Of a DNA stretch of 64,000 bases, positions 20,750 to 33,752 are shown piece by piece. Origin of the DNA: Pseudogymnoascus destructans (lineage: Eukaryota; Ascomycota; Leotiomycetes; Thelebolales; Thelebolaceae); contig NW_020167524.1 of NCBI RefSeq assembly GCF_001641265.1, positions 1,240,001 to 1,304,000 of the forward strand. The letters are read 5' to 3'. The first letter of the stretch is position 1. Each line of letters starts with the position of its first letter. The notes beneath the pieces were generated by a model that saw nothing but the letters and a program-made list of their open reading frames with translations, ran no database searches and was not told where the DNA came from. The position numbers and the translations under genes are program-made.

Positions 20750-21125
20750 TGGGAGTGGGGAGGGGGCCAGTGCGCGACTCGGTGTCGTGCGCGACTCGGT
20801 CTACAGCCCACGTTATTTATAATTTATTTTTTAAAGCAGCTAGCCAAAAGTATCCCGACGCGGTTAAAATAATCTAGAATGATCTTTACATAAGGGTTGT
20901 TTGATACCGACGCGCCTTCGTGAACTACAATTTAATATCCCCCTCATTCCTTGGACACAATAATGGTTTTGTTCATGTGCGCGTGCGTGTAAACATCGAC
21001 GACCCCTCCAGCAAAGTGGCGCTAACCCGCTTGGACCCCACAAGGCTACCACTAGTAGAAAGGCAGGGCTGAGCTATCAACGACATCAAGCTCACAGCTC
21101 TACCAGACCACAAACCCAATCCATC
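20750..21125. other. Intergenic spacer upstream of prefoldin 5
   Basis: A 376-bp stretch after the MULE-like element. It holds a short direct repeat GTGCGCGACTCGGT at about 20770 and 20788. The rest is presumably promoter for the gene at 21126. Confidence 0.4.
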
Positions 21126-21813
21126 ATGTCATCTCAAGGTGGCCAGACCGGTGCGTTACTCCCTTGAGCATCCCTTCATGGGAAACCCACTGACACCATC
21201 CCCCGCCGCAGTTGACCTCGGCGGCCTCTCAACCCAGCAATTGAGCCAGGTCAAGAAACAGCTCGACGAAGAGCTCGAGCACCTCACTAGCTCGTTCACC
21301 CAGCTGCGCGCCGCCCAGGCGAAGTTCCGCGAGTGTCTGAATTCAATAGCTACCGGTGTATCTCCTAAAGTGGAGGGTGCGTAGCCCTCGGTGTGGCCTT
21401 CGAATATTGTCGCCTAATTTGTTTGGATAGGGAAAACTATACTGGTGCCTTTAACGAGCTCGCTTTATGTGCCAGGGACCCTGGCAGATACGGAAAATGT
21501 GATTGTCGATGTTGGGACCGGATATTATGTTGAGAAGGTTGGGTTATTGGGCTGATATTGTGGAGAGGTTACTGATTAACACGTTACAGTCGACGAAGGA
21601 TGCTGCCAAGTTTTATACTGCCAAGGTCGATGAGCTCCAAACAAACCTCAAGGATCTGGAGAGCATAGTGCAGGGGAAATCAAACAACTTGAGGGTGGTC
21701 GAGGATGGTAAGCAGAGTCAAAATATTGAATCACAGACAGGGCTAATTTGTTGCTCCCAGTTTTACGACAGAAGGTTCTCAGTGGCAATGCTGGCGCACC
21801 AGCCGCGGAATAA
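21126..21813 (+). CDS. GIM5: Prefoldin subunit 5 (alpha-type)
   Basis: Subunit of the cytosolic prefoldin hexamer, which passes unfolded actin and tubulin to the TRiC chaperonin. Exons are 21126-21150, 21212-21376, 21431-21537, 21590-21707 and 21761-21813, giving 155 aa, the usual length. Two coiled-coil helices (LSTQQLSQVKKQLDEELEHL at the start, AAKFYTAKVDELQTNLKDLE at the end) flank a beta-hairpin block with TILVPLTSSLYVPGTL and VIVDVGTGYYVEK. This order is diagnostic of alpha-class prefoldin. All four introns carry normal signals. A second prefoldin subunit lies at 36021. Confidence 0.92.
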
Positions 21814-21993
21814 AATTACATATTTATTGGTTGATCTTTGTCTCATTGTCTTGCTATTCTCCTGTTTCCCACATTGTGAAAATGAGTACTTGTCCTCACC
21901 TTACTGCTATATACCACTGCTGGATTGATTACATTTGCAACACAATGTGGTTTCCCACGAGTCCACCCACCTATAACTCCTCCAACCTGTCAA

Positions 21994-24072
21994 CTATTTG
22001 CCAGATCCAGCTTCACTCAAAAAAGATTGGACCTTCGCAACAGCAGCGAGAAACGCACGAAACCCTTCATGCTTGTCAACCACTTGGCCACCAACTGCAA
22101 ATGAAGATGGCTTCGATGCCGGAGGTGGAGGGAACAGCACCCGAAGATCAGATCCCAGCTTCCAGCGTTCGCAGCTTTCTCCTTCATTTGGTCCCATGTG
22201 GTCATCCCAATTTGTCGAGTACATCGAGGCTCCGCAGTATCCAACGCTGTCTGAGCAAATTCCCCTGGACAGTAGAATCTGCACCACGTAGGGAGTGCCC
22301 ATGAGTTTGTATTGGAAAATGGTGTGGATGTTCGCAGTGTCATTGCCATTCAAACGCCTATTTGGACCAGCGGATGGGTAAGGAAAGCCCATGACGTCTT
22401 CCTCGACTTTGGCAGATGAGAGAAGTTCCTGGGCCGTGGCTTGGATGGAGACACTGTTGGAGGACAGCTTCTCTTGCGTCATAATCTCCAGAGCCCAATG
22501 GAACTTGCTGTTGCATTTTAGCATGGCAATTTTGCCTGAGGACGGCTTGCGCTATACGTACCTGTTAAAACCGAGAAACCCAACCTCAAGTCGCTTCTTC
22601 AGAGCACTGTCCTCTTTGTAAAGTGAATTTTCTCCGAGTTGATATTCGCCGCCCCTAGCGGATATATCGATATCTGCCTCGAGGCGGAAGCCGACAGTTC
22701 CGCATTTTCTGTATATAAGTCTCTGCTTGGGCTTGATGTCGGATAGTTTTCCAATCATGTTGTCCAAAGGGCAAAACATATCATGAGATTCATGGATTTT
22801 CCGAATAAGTTGGAAGCCCAGCTCAACCCCACCGATCCTATCAGATGCGGGGTTACTTAATGCATCTCTGACAGATTAGGATAAAACTCACATCTTTTCG
22901 AACACAGCCCCAGTCCGAGACTGACCCATCATATCGATGAACTTCTCGAATGCAAACCCTGATCTCGCCATTTCAGCACGGTAGCGTCTCAGAATTACGT
23001 TGCCAAATTGGACCCTCATTCTCATGCTGCTGTGCAGTGCACACAGATTGATGAAAGCATTGCCCAAGTGGTCTGCAAATACTTTCTCGTTGAAGGCCAT
23101 AAGTTCCTTCCTCTTCTGCTCCCATTCCTTCACCTCTTTTGGAATTAGGCAAGGGCCAGCTAGTTTCACACGCTTGTCGAGTTTGTCCTTTGACTCCGCT
23201 AACTCTATCCCAAGAACTTCTTTGCGCATGGATGATGCCGAAGGCGGCTCAACAATATAACGAGCACGGCAAGTTCGCTCATTAGCCTCTGCGTGAAACA
23301 GGGTGATTCTGATGCGACCAAGAGCTGTTATGCAATCCTCGTCCGTCTCGGCCTCAACAACAATCGTTTTATTCTCAGAATCAAGGGCTATATAGACACG
23401 GTATGCAATGCGGATACGATCCCATGCTTTGTCTACGTTTTGACTCGCAATGAGATCCGGGTCACAATGACCGAAATATCCCTGGACCCGTTAGTTTCGA
23501 TTTGGTGGTAATAATGGTTACTATTACCGTGCACTTAAAGTCAGTGTTCACTGTAATGGGACCCAGATACTTATTAGTGGCTGCATCTAAGGCTATCTGG
23601 TTGCCCTTTCTTGTTGTGATGAGCCCAGGGTGCTCTGCCCAACCTTGCTTTGACTTCTTGGTATCGGTGAATTTTTTGGTTATCCACGGGGGAACCTTTC
23701 TTGATGTCGACTCTGAAGCCCTGCGAGCAACCCCATTGTTAGCTGAGGATGATGGGGCCCCGAAATGGTTCACTGGTAGGCTATCCTTTGAAGGAAGCTC
23801 GCGTGCCCCAAGACCATCATGGGACGGAGCTTTATTATGCGGGTATGTGGCAATGGCAGGACGCTGCGACTGAGCAGCTGTGCTCTGTGGCCCAGCACCT
23901 GAGCCACCCTTTGTCTCCAGGGCCTTTGTCTCCAGAGCCTTTGTCTCCAGAGCCTTTGCCTGATAGTCTTCGTCCCATTCTGTGATCACTGTCAACCAAC
24001 CATACGCACACCCAGGTTGAACTTTCAATTACCTCCCCGACCTGTGTCGATCTCTAGAGTCTTGGTGTCCAT
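21994..24072 (-). CDS. Unrecognised conserved-looking fungal protein, 626 aa
   Basis: Five exons on the minus strand: 24072-24033, 23988-23528, 23481-22892, 22837-22562 and 22507-21994. The joined frame is uninterrupted with normal splice signals, supporting a real gene. The N-terminal third is low complexity, with an ALETK unit repeated three times, then many Ser/Pro/Lys. The rest looks globular, with FINLCALHSSMRMRVQFGN, VGFRLEADIDISARGGEY and WALEIMTQEKL. The pattern MRMRVxFG recalls an uncharacterised fungal family, but I cannot name a function. No signal peptide or membrane segment is visible. Convergent with prefoldin 5 (180 bp apart) and divergent from ORC1. Confidence 0.75.
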
Positions 24073-24903
24073 ACTCTATGCGAGTAAAATAACAGGCCTA
24101 GTAATATATATACGATCTCATGTGCATGTGTTGTTACAAGCCGTGTAAGAGCAAGTAATGCCTGAATGTTTTGATTGATTCTACCAAGTAACTAGAATTA
24201 AAACTGTTGCAGAATCAGGATGACTATCCCTCAAGGTGTTACTCAGATAAAAAAAATGGCGCTAGGCCGCTAATGCCTTTGGCAGCATGCTTTTGGCCGC
24301 ATTGAAACAGAAATATTGACATATGGAAATACTTGAAAAGAGAGACTATACTGTCCAGGACCATATGAACTACTCAACTGGTAAAACCCGGGCAGCATAG
24401 AATAATAACAGGCTAAGAACTCAAAACCAGGCTGAAATGGACATATTGCTTACACCATTGGAAGGAATGGGTAGTCGTAACCCATATATAGAATGAAGAT
24501 GAACAAAGCAATACCAGAGAAAACCCCCATATTTGTCCAAATCTCATATATCTTTTTGGGCTCCATACCTTTGACTGTCCATTCTCACATATTTTTTTGG
24601 GCTCCATGCCTTTGACTTGTGGTAATACTGTCTTGAATAAAAAATATTTTGTTACTCTAAGACGATGACTTCTATGGAGCTATGTATTTGCCATCTCCTG
24701 TGAAAGGGAAAGGTCGTCGTCAGTGTAATTAACATCACGTGCTGACGCAACCAAGTTTCAGGGGCAGCGAACGGCTCGTCACGAAAATTCGCGTAGGGAC
24801 GCGACGGAAATTTAATACCTGTGGCAGAACAAGCCATGACGAGGCCGACGTTTCCACATTTGATGTCCTCATTCAGTAACACCTGTGTGAATAAGCAACC
24901 AAA
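24073..24903. promoter_or_regulatory. Divergent promoter region upstream of ORC1
   Basis: An 831-bp spacer between two divergent genes. It contains a 41-bp imperfect direct repeat at 24542-24582 and 24583-24623, built around TTTTTGGGCTCCAT and CCTTTGACT. No other signal is recognised. Confidence 0.45.
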
Positions 24904-27399
24904 ATGCGTCAAAGGCCAGAATCTCAGCCTAATAAGCAGCAGTTGTCCAATGCTGCGAAGGTAGAAAGAGCGAAGCAATACCTTACCGGCGTTGGCATTA
25001 CGAGAGAGGACTCCGACGACGAGCTGGGGCTGGACGACTACCCCTGGGAATGGGTATACGACAATGCGGGAAAGGCAGATGAAGACAATGATGGGACCGA
25101 TAACGAAGACAACATTGTGGATCTTCTCAATGCAGAGGCCACAACATCACCAGCTTATGCTGGGCGCAAGAGGAAGGTGGCCAGGAAGGCAGAACAAGAT
25201 GCGCAACGAAAGATAATTGGTGCAAGAATGGGGGATTTCGAGTGCAAAGTTGGAGACTGTGTGCTTCTTAAAGCCGAAGGAACCAATGAAGCATGGGTGG
25301 GCGTGATCTGCGAGTTTATTGAGGAGGATGACGGCGAGATGGCGGCAAATTTCATGTGGTTCGCAACAGAGAAGGAAATCCGAAATAAGGAAAAGAAACG
25401 GACGGATTTTATGCAGGTACGAGCCGGATAACAGGTCTCACTGGGTCGAAGCTAACTCTTTTCAGAATGAACTGTATATATCCCCCTCATGGGATGTTAA
25501 TCCTATAGCTTCCATCAACGGCAAGGCCACAGTTTCATCAGCCAGGACATTTTTGGCAAAGTATCCCAGTGGCCGAATACCTAGGAACTCTAAAGAGCAC
25601 GGCAAAAGCTTTATCTGTCGACGCGGCTGCAATACCAGAACTGCAACTTATACAGAGGAGTTTATCTGGGAAGATATCTTCCATGGGACCGATGAAGATA
25701 TTTTTAATCTTATTGAGAGAGTCAAGAACGAAACAAAGGCCACAAGAAAACGGCGTGGGGGACTACAGGCAGAAAAGCGCAAACAAGAGCAAGAGTTCTT
25801 GACGGTGGATGATGGGGATGACGATGGGGATGACTTCGGGACCCCGAAGAAGAGGCGGAAGACCTCTGTAGCCTTAACTCCAAAGAAACCTCGGACACCT
25901 AGCAAGCTACTACTCACACCGAGTCATAAGAGGTACGTGTCCGTCCCTGAAGTTGCAGCGCAAAGCTAATATTTTCCCAGGATCATTGTGAAGAAACCCC
26001 TTGAATTTACACCCTTGGGAACTCGAGTTATCTCGCCAGGTCAGATCTACGCTTCGCCTTTTCAATTGGCGCGATCCAAACTTCATGTTGCGGCTGTTCC
26101 CACCACTCTTCCTTGCAGAGAGAATGAGTTCGCTGAAGTTTATTCACACCTTGAGTCGGCGATTACAGATGGCTCAGGGGCTTGTATTTATATCTCGGGC
26201 ACGCCTGGAACAGGGAAAACAGCAACAGTCCGCGAGGTTGTTTCCCAGTTAAACGCCTCGGTTGCAGCCGAAGAACTGGATGATTTCATTTTTGTTGAAA
26301 TCAACGGCATGAAAGTGACTGACCCCCACCAATCTTATTCTCTCCTATGGGAAGCATTGAAGGGAGATAGAGTCAGCCCATCACAGGCTCTAGACCTCCT
26401 GGAGAGAGAGTTCAACCATCCAAGTCCGCGACGAATTCCATGTGTGGTATTGATGGACGAGCTCGATCAGCTCGTCACCAAAAACCAGAGCGTGATGTAC
26501 AATTTTTTCAACTGGCCGGGGTTGAGACACAGCAGGCTTATCGTCCTTGCGGTGGCTAATACAATGGACTTACCTGAGAGAACGCTGAGTAACAAAATCA
26601 GCAGTAGACTTGGTAGGTTCGATCCGACCAAAATTTCGAACATCACTAACCCTCCTCAGGTCTGACTAGAATCACTTTCCCGGGATATAATCACGAGCAA
26701 TTGATGAAGATTATCGAGTCGAGGTTAGAGGGTGTACCAGGTGGCATCGTGGAGTCAGATGCCGTTCAATTTGCCAGCAGAAAAGTGGCTGCTGTGAGCG
26801 GTGATGCACGCCGTGCGTTGGATATATGCAGACGAGCCGTGGAGCTTGCTGAAACGGAAGCCGGCGAAAACGTGCCAGCGACACCCAGCAGGAAGGCCGC
26901 TGGTCCCAATGGGGTGGCTAAGAAATCCTCCCTGGGTCAGGTCACAATAGCTACGATAAAACGGGCCATCAACGAAGCGACTACAAGCCCCTTGCAACAG
27001 CATCTACGGGGTCTTCCGTTGGCATCTAAACTTCTTCTTGCTTCCCTACTAGCAAGGATTCGACGGACGGGCATAGGAGAGAGCTTTATTGGTGAAGTGA
27101 TCGAGGAGGCAAAAAGGATCTCGAAAATGGTTGTAGACATCGAAACGCTTGGGTTTCTGTTGACGGAAATTTCACCAACTGCAGGTGGTGGAAAGGCACA
27201 CTTGGACCGTAAGAATCAACGCGATGCTCCGCGTGTCCATGCTATGGGCACAGCCGCGATAGAACTTATGGAGGCTGGCATCATAGGATTCGAGGCTCGA
27301 AAGGGAGACCGGGTGGCCAAAGTACGTCTCTGTATCGGCGAGGGAGATGTCAAGCTCGCATTGAAAGATGATCCCGAGTCTCGAGGGCTCGGGTTTTGA
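24904..27399 (+). CDS. ORC1: Origin recognition complex subunit 1
   Basis: Largest ORC subunit, an AAA+ ATPase that binds replication origins and loads MCM with Cdc6. Exons are 24904-25416, 25466-25932, 25981-26612 and 26660-27399, giving 783 aa. A BAH domain occupies roughly residues 105-240 (VGDCVLLKAEG, WEDIFHGTDEDIFN). A Lys/Arg linker with PKKRRKTS and TPKKPRTPSK follows. The AAA+ core has Walker A GTPGTGKT near residue 400, Walker B VVLMDELDQL near 482 and sensor 1 AVANTMDLP. Sensor 2 is GDARRALDICRRA. A winged-helix domain ends the protein. Convergent with PRP46, 227 bp apart. Confidence 0.95.
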
Positions 27400-27626
27400 T
27401 ATTAGATCTACAAGATACCCATAATTTGTATAAGTAAAAAAAGTGCGAGCCTAATCTGCCGCCTTTTCCAACGCCATTTTCTGGGTGACATCGCTAGTCC
27501 AGATTCCGCAACGCCCCTCGTGATATGCTGATATACACATTCGCCTTTGCCATGCCGTCGGCCGTCCATGTTACAATTCCTTCTTTGGATTCCCCAGCCA
27601 ATTTCTAACTTCCGCCCAAACCGCAA

Positions 27627-28959
27627 TCAGTATTTTTGGCGTCCCAGAGTTGGCTTCCAATCTAAGGGGTGAGACTCTGGTGTCGCTTGGTCATCTTGCT
27701 TCCATATTTTTACTGATATCATCGTTAGCACTGGTACAAACATAATGTTGCGAGTTCAACTTACTAGTCTTGTCTGCCTCTCCGCAAATCAATCTCAATC
27801 CAGTCTTATCGAACGTGGAGCTCATTATTCCAGCCTCAGCGTCCAAAGATCCCGGCTGAGCCGTCGTATCCAGCGACTGGTAAAGGTGTCCCGTTTTCCA
27901 ATCCCAGAAGCCCATCGATCCATTATCACCTCCCGAGAACAACACATTGTCTTCGTTGACGCTCAAAGTATTGATAATGGCATTCTGCCCCTCAAAGCTC
28001 TGCATGAACGCTCCCTCGGGGCACTTCCACTGCTTGATGCTACCAGTGCTGCCCGACGCAAATGTGAACTCCTTCGGATGAGTTACAAGAGCCCTTACAC
28101 CCTTCTTGTGGTGCGTTAGAACTCCCATAGTCTTACCGGCGGCCAAATCCCACAGGCGGACAGTAGAATCGAGAGACCCGGTTATGACCTGCGGATCCGC
28201 CTCTTGACATTTAACGTCTGCAACCGTTCCCTTATGCCCAGCTAAAACGTGGATGTTGCTTCGTGTCCGCATATCCCACACTCGAGCAACACCATCTCGT
28301 CCACCCGTAACCAGGACGTCGAGTGTCGGGTGAAGGGCTAAGGTGTAGACGCCGCTCAAATGTCCGTGGTAGTGTCGAATGACCTTGTTGGTTTCCAGAT
28401 CCCAGCACTTCACCATCTTATCCTCACCACACGAGAACAGATACGGGTGTCTCGGCGAAACAGCCAGACCCCTGACTGTGGAAATATGCCCCGTCAGCGT
28501 GAGCTTCAGTCCTCCCGTCGCCAGATCCCAGATCTTGATCGTCCTGTCCCCCGCACCACTGGCAAACCATTGATTGTTCGGTTCAACCGCCAAGCTCCGC
28601 ACCCAGCCCAGATGGCCGGATATAACACGCATCAGCTTCCATGGCGCATGCCATTCTGGTTTCGCCTGCTGGGCGACCTGGATCCTCCTGGTATTGTCGG
28701 TAGAAAGCACTGATGATAGTTGCGTTCCTGGTGTCCGTGGCGCCCCTGGAGCTGCCGCAGCCCTCTTCTGATCTGCCCTCTTCGCCCGCACCAGTTGTGT
28801 GCTGGTCGCATCTACCTTACGCTTCCTCTCAGGAATCGAAGTCTGTATCACTGGTGCATCTGGGACGACGCCGCCCGCGAAAAGCGCTCGCGTCTTCTTG
28901 GAGTTTTGGAGGAGGAGTTGTCGTAGGTACGCAGAATCGCCGTCGGTGGCTGCCGCCAT
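27627..28959 (-). CDS. PRP46: Pre-mRNA splicing factor Prp46/PLRG1 (WD40)
   Basis: Component of the Prp19-associated (NineTeen) complex of the spliceosome. Exons are 28959-27765 and 27712-27627, giving 426 aa. A basic N-terminal region is followed by seven WD40 repeats starting at APWKLMRVISGHLGWVRSLA. Typical units are FASGAGDRTIKIWDL, FSCGEDKMVKCWDLE and VITGSLDSTVRLWDL. The last exon is only 86 nt and completes the final repeat (CGEADKT-IKIWKQDD) and the tail PTLGRQKY. Reading through the 52-nt intron gives a false, shorter C-terminus. Divergent from NAS6. Confidence 0.95.
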
Positions 28960-29280
28960 TTTTATGTACGTGGCCCACGAATTGTCAGTTTGGGTTTTCT
29001 TCGGGAGTTGTTGAAAGTTTGGTGAGGCGGCTCATGGAATGAGGCTCGTGGGAACCCTTCGCGTTGTGACGCTCTAGCAACTTTTAGAGCCTTGTGGGGG
29101 AAGCGCGCTAGGCCTAATTAGTTGCAGTTATCGATGGTGAGCTACCTGATACGTAATCACGCATCTGCTTCGAAGAATTTATTAGAAAGGCATCAGTGCA
29201 TGACGATTGTTTTCTTTCACTATTTATGAACTTTGTCAGGTGTAGTACTTCCAGATTTTTGCAACAAAATCTCCAGCATT
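28960..29280. promoter_or_regulatory. Divergent promoter region between PRP46 and NAS6
   Basis: A 321-bp spacer between two genes oriented away from each other. I see no repeat or named motif in it. Confidence 0.4.
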
Positions 29281-30387
29281 ATGGCGGATAAGACCAACAA
29301 ATTTGAGATCCATGAAGCTGCCAGGAATGGGCGAAGTAGCTACCCCTCATACTATTTTGCATGAGAAATAACTAACGCTCCTACAGCAAATGTGGTTGAA
29401 AGTCTCCTGAATGTAGGAGGAACACCAGGCCTCACCTCCGTGGACCGTGGAGCTAAAGAGAGAATTGCAGGCAAATTCGAAACTGGCCACTCTGAAAGAC
29501 GATGACGACCGCCTGCCATTGCACTGGGCTGTTGCGCAAGGACATCTTGACGTAGTATCAATTCTGGCCCAAAGGAAGGATTTCGATCCAGATGTTCACG
29601 TAACTTCACTCAGCCCAGACTTTGCGAACGCCCGAGCACATCAGCTTGACATCCGTTGTCCCGTGACTGACCACCCATTAGGATGGTGCGGGTTGGACCC
29701 CTTTGATGATAGCAGTCAGCCTCAAAGAGGGTGAAGATATCGTTAAACTCCTGTTGAGCAAAGGAGCAGATGTGAGCGAGACAAGTAAGTCTGGTACCCA
29801 TGAAAAAGATCACAACTAACTATTACAGATAACAACGGCCAGGTCTGTCAATATATAGGCACCCCCAGGCTTAAAAGCTAACAAGAAACAGACTGCTATA
29901 TTCTTCGCCACCTCAAAGAATAATCTTGACGTTACTAAAACCCTCTTGGCAAACAAGCCACCAGCATCAGTGAGAGTGAAGGATAAGCGTGGCCAATACC
30001 CCATCCACAGAGCTGCGTCAATCGGGAGCGTGCCATTGGTGGAGCTGCTATTGAAGAACAGGAGCCCACTGAACGCAACGGATTCAGCGGGATATACGCC
30101 GTTACATCACGCAATTGCTGAGGGCCATGGTAGGTTATCAACTACTCCCCAAAAGCTTCGCCGTCTGACTCTATCAGGTGATACTGCGCTTGCCCTCCTC
30201 AAGGCTGGGGCAGAGTCGGATAAGAAGGACGTTGACGGCTTTCTTGCCATCGACCTTGCTCCGGATGGAAAGGTATGTTTCTACCACTTGCCTATCGCAT
30301 GACGTGCAGTTCTAATAGAACTAGATCCGCAAGTTCATACTGGAGAGCGTCGAGCGGGAGGGAATAGATATCACAACCAGCAGCTAG
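29281..30387 (+). CDS. NAS6: 26S proteasome assembly chaperone Nas6 (gankyrin-like ankyrin protein)
   Basis: Chaperone that binds the Rpt3 ATPase during assembly of the proteasome base. Eight exons: 29281-29335, 29387-29412, 29471-29599, 29682-29784, 29829-29842, 29892-30129, 30178-30272 and 30325-30387, giving 240 aa. Exon 5 is a 14-nt micro-exon. The start FEIHEAARNGR and units such as DDDDRLPLHWAVAQGHLDVV, GQYPIHRAASIGSVPLVELL and AGYTPLHHAIAEGHGDTALAL are ankyrin repeats. The length fits gankyrin/Nas6. The gene looks broken if read without splicing, but every junction keeps frame. Convergent with SGM1. Confidence 0.9.
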
Positions 30388-30484
30388 GCCTTGCAATCAT
30401 TCACAGAGACACCTAGCATTGACACAATCAAGACATTACAATGCAGTAGTATGTAGAACAATATTTGATCCTTGCTACACCTAG

Positions 30485-33123
30485 TTACTTAACAGTATTC
30501 TCAACCAGCTCCCTATACATCGCCTTGACATCCTGTACATCCGCCTTGAGCTCCTCCACCATCTCGCTCTTCTCCCCCAGCATCTCCAGCGTAGTCTGAT
30601 ACCGGGCATTAATCGCATCAACCTCCTTCTCCAGCTCCAAGACCCTGTTGTGATCAGCCCTCTTTGCCTCAACCTCCTGCATCAGCGAGACTATCTCTGC
30701 GCGCGCCTCGTCGCGCTGGCTCGCTAGACGGACGAGCTCCTCTTTTGTGGAGATCTTCTCGTTCTCCAGGCGGCGCACTGCAGCGCTCATTCTCTCGACG
30801 AGTTGGACGGATGGACCTGCCCCGGCTGTCGAGACGGACATGATGTCATTCATAGTGTGGTGGTGATCAACTGGCGATGCCGTGTTTTCCAAATACTCAT
30901 CGGGATCCATAGTGATAGGTGGCGCATCCGATGCCTCGGCGTCTGGGCTAAATAAGGTAGCTGAGTCCTGGCGCTTTGGCGTGACATGTCCTGATGACCG
31001 AGGGAGCCTCGATGAGGAGGGTCGGCTCATTCGTCGTTCCACCCCGGGGAGATCATCCAGCATATCCCTTGACGAACCAGCGCGTCTTGTCTGTAGATTC
31101 TGGAGACCTAGGTATTCTGCCGTGAGGCCCATTCTCGACGATGCCACTGGTGATACAGCACGATCGAAGTTGTATGCCGACCGAGGAGCCTCTTCCTTCC
31201 ATTTATTGCGCTCTTCCTCGAGGCGTTGTTGTAATTCGGACGCCCATGTTTGCTTTTCAAGTTCAAATGCATTATTAGCTTTTTGGAGAGCTGCCTCTGC
31301 TTCGTCTACTTTTTGCTGTAGTTGTACAAGTTGTGTCTTTTGTGACGTTACCGCTTGCTGCAATTCGTTGATCTGCGTTTGCAAACTCTCGGCTTCGTCT
31401 TCGTTGGATTTCGCTCTCAGTGTCTAGATAAACAGTTAGCAATGAAATCAGTAATGCGGTACAGCGGAATACTAACCATTTCTCGGGCCTTTTTCCTGAT
31501 ATCGCTCTCGCGACGGAAAGCTTCATCTCTCTCCTTCTGCAGATTCGTCACTTGCGAGGTCAACGACGTCTGAATCCCCTGCCAATTCTCACTAGCAATA
31601 GAATACTGTGTCTGCAACGTCTCGATTTGCCTCAAGAATTTCGCCTGCGCATCCCCCGTTGCACCCGACGATATTTCTTCGGCCCTCGTGCGCATAACCT
31701 CCAGCCGGCTCTCCAGCAGTTGAATCTCTCCTTTCTGCTCCAGCTCAGCGGCTCGTGCACGGTCGGCCCCCCGTTCGGCTTTCGATTGCAGTTCTTCAAT
31801 CTGAGCTCTTAATTTGTCCTCCGCCAATTTCTTCTCGATCTTGAGTGAGGACACTTCTTCGTCTAAATTGCTGGCTCGTTTCTTCTCGGCGTCTAGCTGA
31901 CCTTGGATTTTCTTCACTTCGTCTGCCTTTGCCTGGGAAGCAGATTCGGATAATTGGGCTTTTAGTTGCCCAATTTGCACTTCCTTGGCATCTCTTTCTG
32001 CCTTGACAGCCTCCATATCCTTCTGCGTTCGTGATACCTGTTTATGCCTCTCGTTCAACTGTCTCTCGATTCCGTCGGCTCGCTTTAGGCGCTCATTCAA
32101 TGTGGCTTTCTCCTTCACCATTTTCTCCAGCGTGTTATTTACCTCGCCTGCTGCCTTCTCGGATTCAAATCCTTTAACCTGCAATTTCTTGATGACAGTC
32201 ATGTGCTTTAGCTCAGTGTTGGAGAGCTTCTGGCCCTCCTCCATAAGCAATGCTATCTGCTGATCCTTATCCGCCAGCTTCTTTTCAAAACTATCTGCTG
32301 GCGCAGCTGCGGCGGCTTTCCTCGCATTCTCAGAAGACTCCCTGGCGAGATATTGCAGCTTCACTTGCAATGCATCGATCCGTTCTATGTAGCCGTGTAT
32401 TTCCTCCTCGCGGTCTGCATCCGCCACAGGCCGCTTATCGGTTGTAGTAGGTTCGTCGACAGTCGTATTTCCATTTGTTTTAGCTTTCGGCCCTGTGGCC
32501 GACTGGGACTCTGTACTTCGTCTGGCAGGAGCTGAGTCTGTAGATAGTCGCGCAGTATCACCTGTAGTTTTGCTTCCGAGATCTCCACTGGGTCGTCCTT
32601 CTGCCTGTGCCTCCTTGTCTGTATCCGCACTCTCGATATTAAGCTGGGGAACTACTTTCTCATCGGTATCTGCATCCGCTTGCGTTCCACTACCTCCCTC
32701 TTCGCTTGCCCGTGCAACCACATCTAGACTCGGCCCAGGAGTATCCGAAGCTGGGGCTGGGCTTCCAACTCTCGAGGAAGAATTCGAAGTAGGTGTTTGC
32801 GCGCCACCATTCTGCGCCGCAATTTTCTTCGCTGCCACAGCTCTCGCCAGTCGTTCTTGCAGGCGGTCGTTCGACGCCGGGTTCGAGGATGAGCTTCGAG
32901 AGGGAGCTAGCGGGTCTTGTTAATAGCTGCAACAGCAAATAGTAGTGATGAGGCTCGGCATACCATTCTCGACCTTCAGCGCAGCGGGGGGTACTACCGC
33001 CACTGGTTTTGCCTGGGGCACATCGTCTCCAGAGAGTATGTTGTCTAGATTCGATTCAATCCCCGCGACGGCCTGCGACAAGAACGAGCCCCAGCGGGAC
33101 GATTGCTTCCCAGAGGTCGCCAT
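30485..33123 (-). CDS. SGM1: Golgin of the TMF/Sgm1 family
   Basis: Coiled-coil golgin that binds a Rab6/Ypt6-type GTPase at the Golgi; family role, not shown here. Exons are 33123-32964, 32915-31477 and 31423-30485, giving 845 aa. The N-terminus (RWGSFLSQAVAGIESNLDNI) matches the conserved start of TMF proteins. A Ser/Thr/Pro-rich segment follows, then about 250 residues of heptad coiled coil (DNA-binding-like TMF domain). The end is the conserved TATA-binding-like domain with YQTTLEMLGEKSEMVEELKA and DVKAMYRELVE. The name TATA modulatory factor is historical; the golgin role is better supported. Confidence 0.9.
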
Positions 33124-33752
33124 TATATTACAGTCGAGGGCTGTAGTTCACTACCGCCTGAAATCGACCTGAGGTTCTTCGCATAGAGCGTCATAGGCAA
33201 TCGTTGGGGTCGCGGCTCAATAGCGTTCTGCCTAGCTACGAGTCCATCACGGTAACTGACAGCTGACGATGATGCTCGTATTCGAAGGCACGAGGGTCCT
33301 GGAATCCTTCAACTAGGGTAATGTGCAACGAACGATAGGCTGTGGGAGAGCCAATTATTAATTTAACGATGGTAAGAATATAGATTGACCGGATTCCAAT
33401 TGTGGGGGATACAAGGTGTCCAGGTTAACAGAAGGCTCAAAGGCTAAGATTTGACCACTTGCAGATTACCGCCCTACAGCTGTGGAGTGCTGTCCAAAAG
33501 GTACGAAGTACTCGAACCGCGCGTGTAAGATTTGGGTGACGAGTTCCGACTCCGCGTTCCGCGCGCCGGTTCTTGGCGCCGGAGCCTAGGCTTAATGAGC
33601 CCAACAGCTGTTATCATTTCTACGACATGACTTCTACAAATTATTCTGGTCTGCGATGTCAGGCAAACTGGATTGGCAGTATGAATCAATATGTACTCTA
33701 GCACGATTCTAATAGTCCTCAACTTTTCAGTCTTCCAGTAGTATCCAACGAC
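33124..33752. other. Spacer between SGM1 and the ceramidase gene
   Basis: A 629-bp stretch holding the SGM1 promoter and the ceramidase 3' end. Short open frames here show no recognisable protein. Nothing else is seen. Confidence 0.4.
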
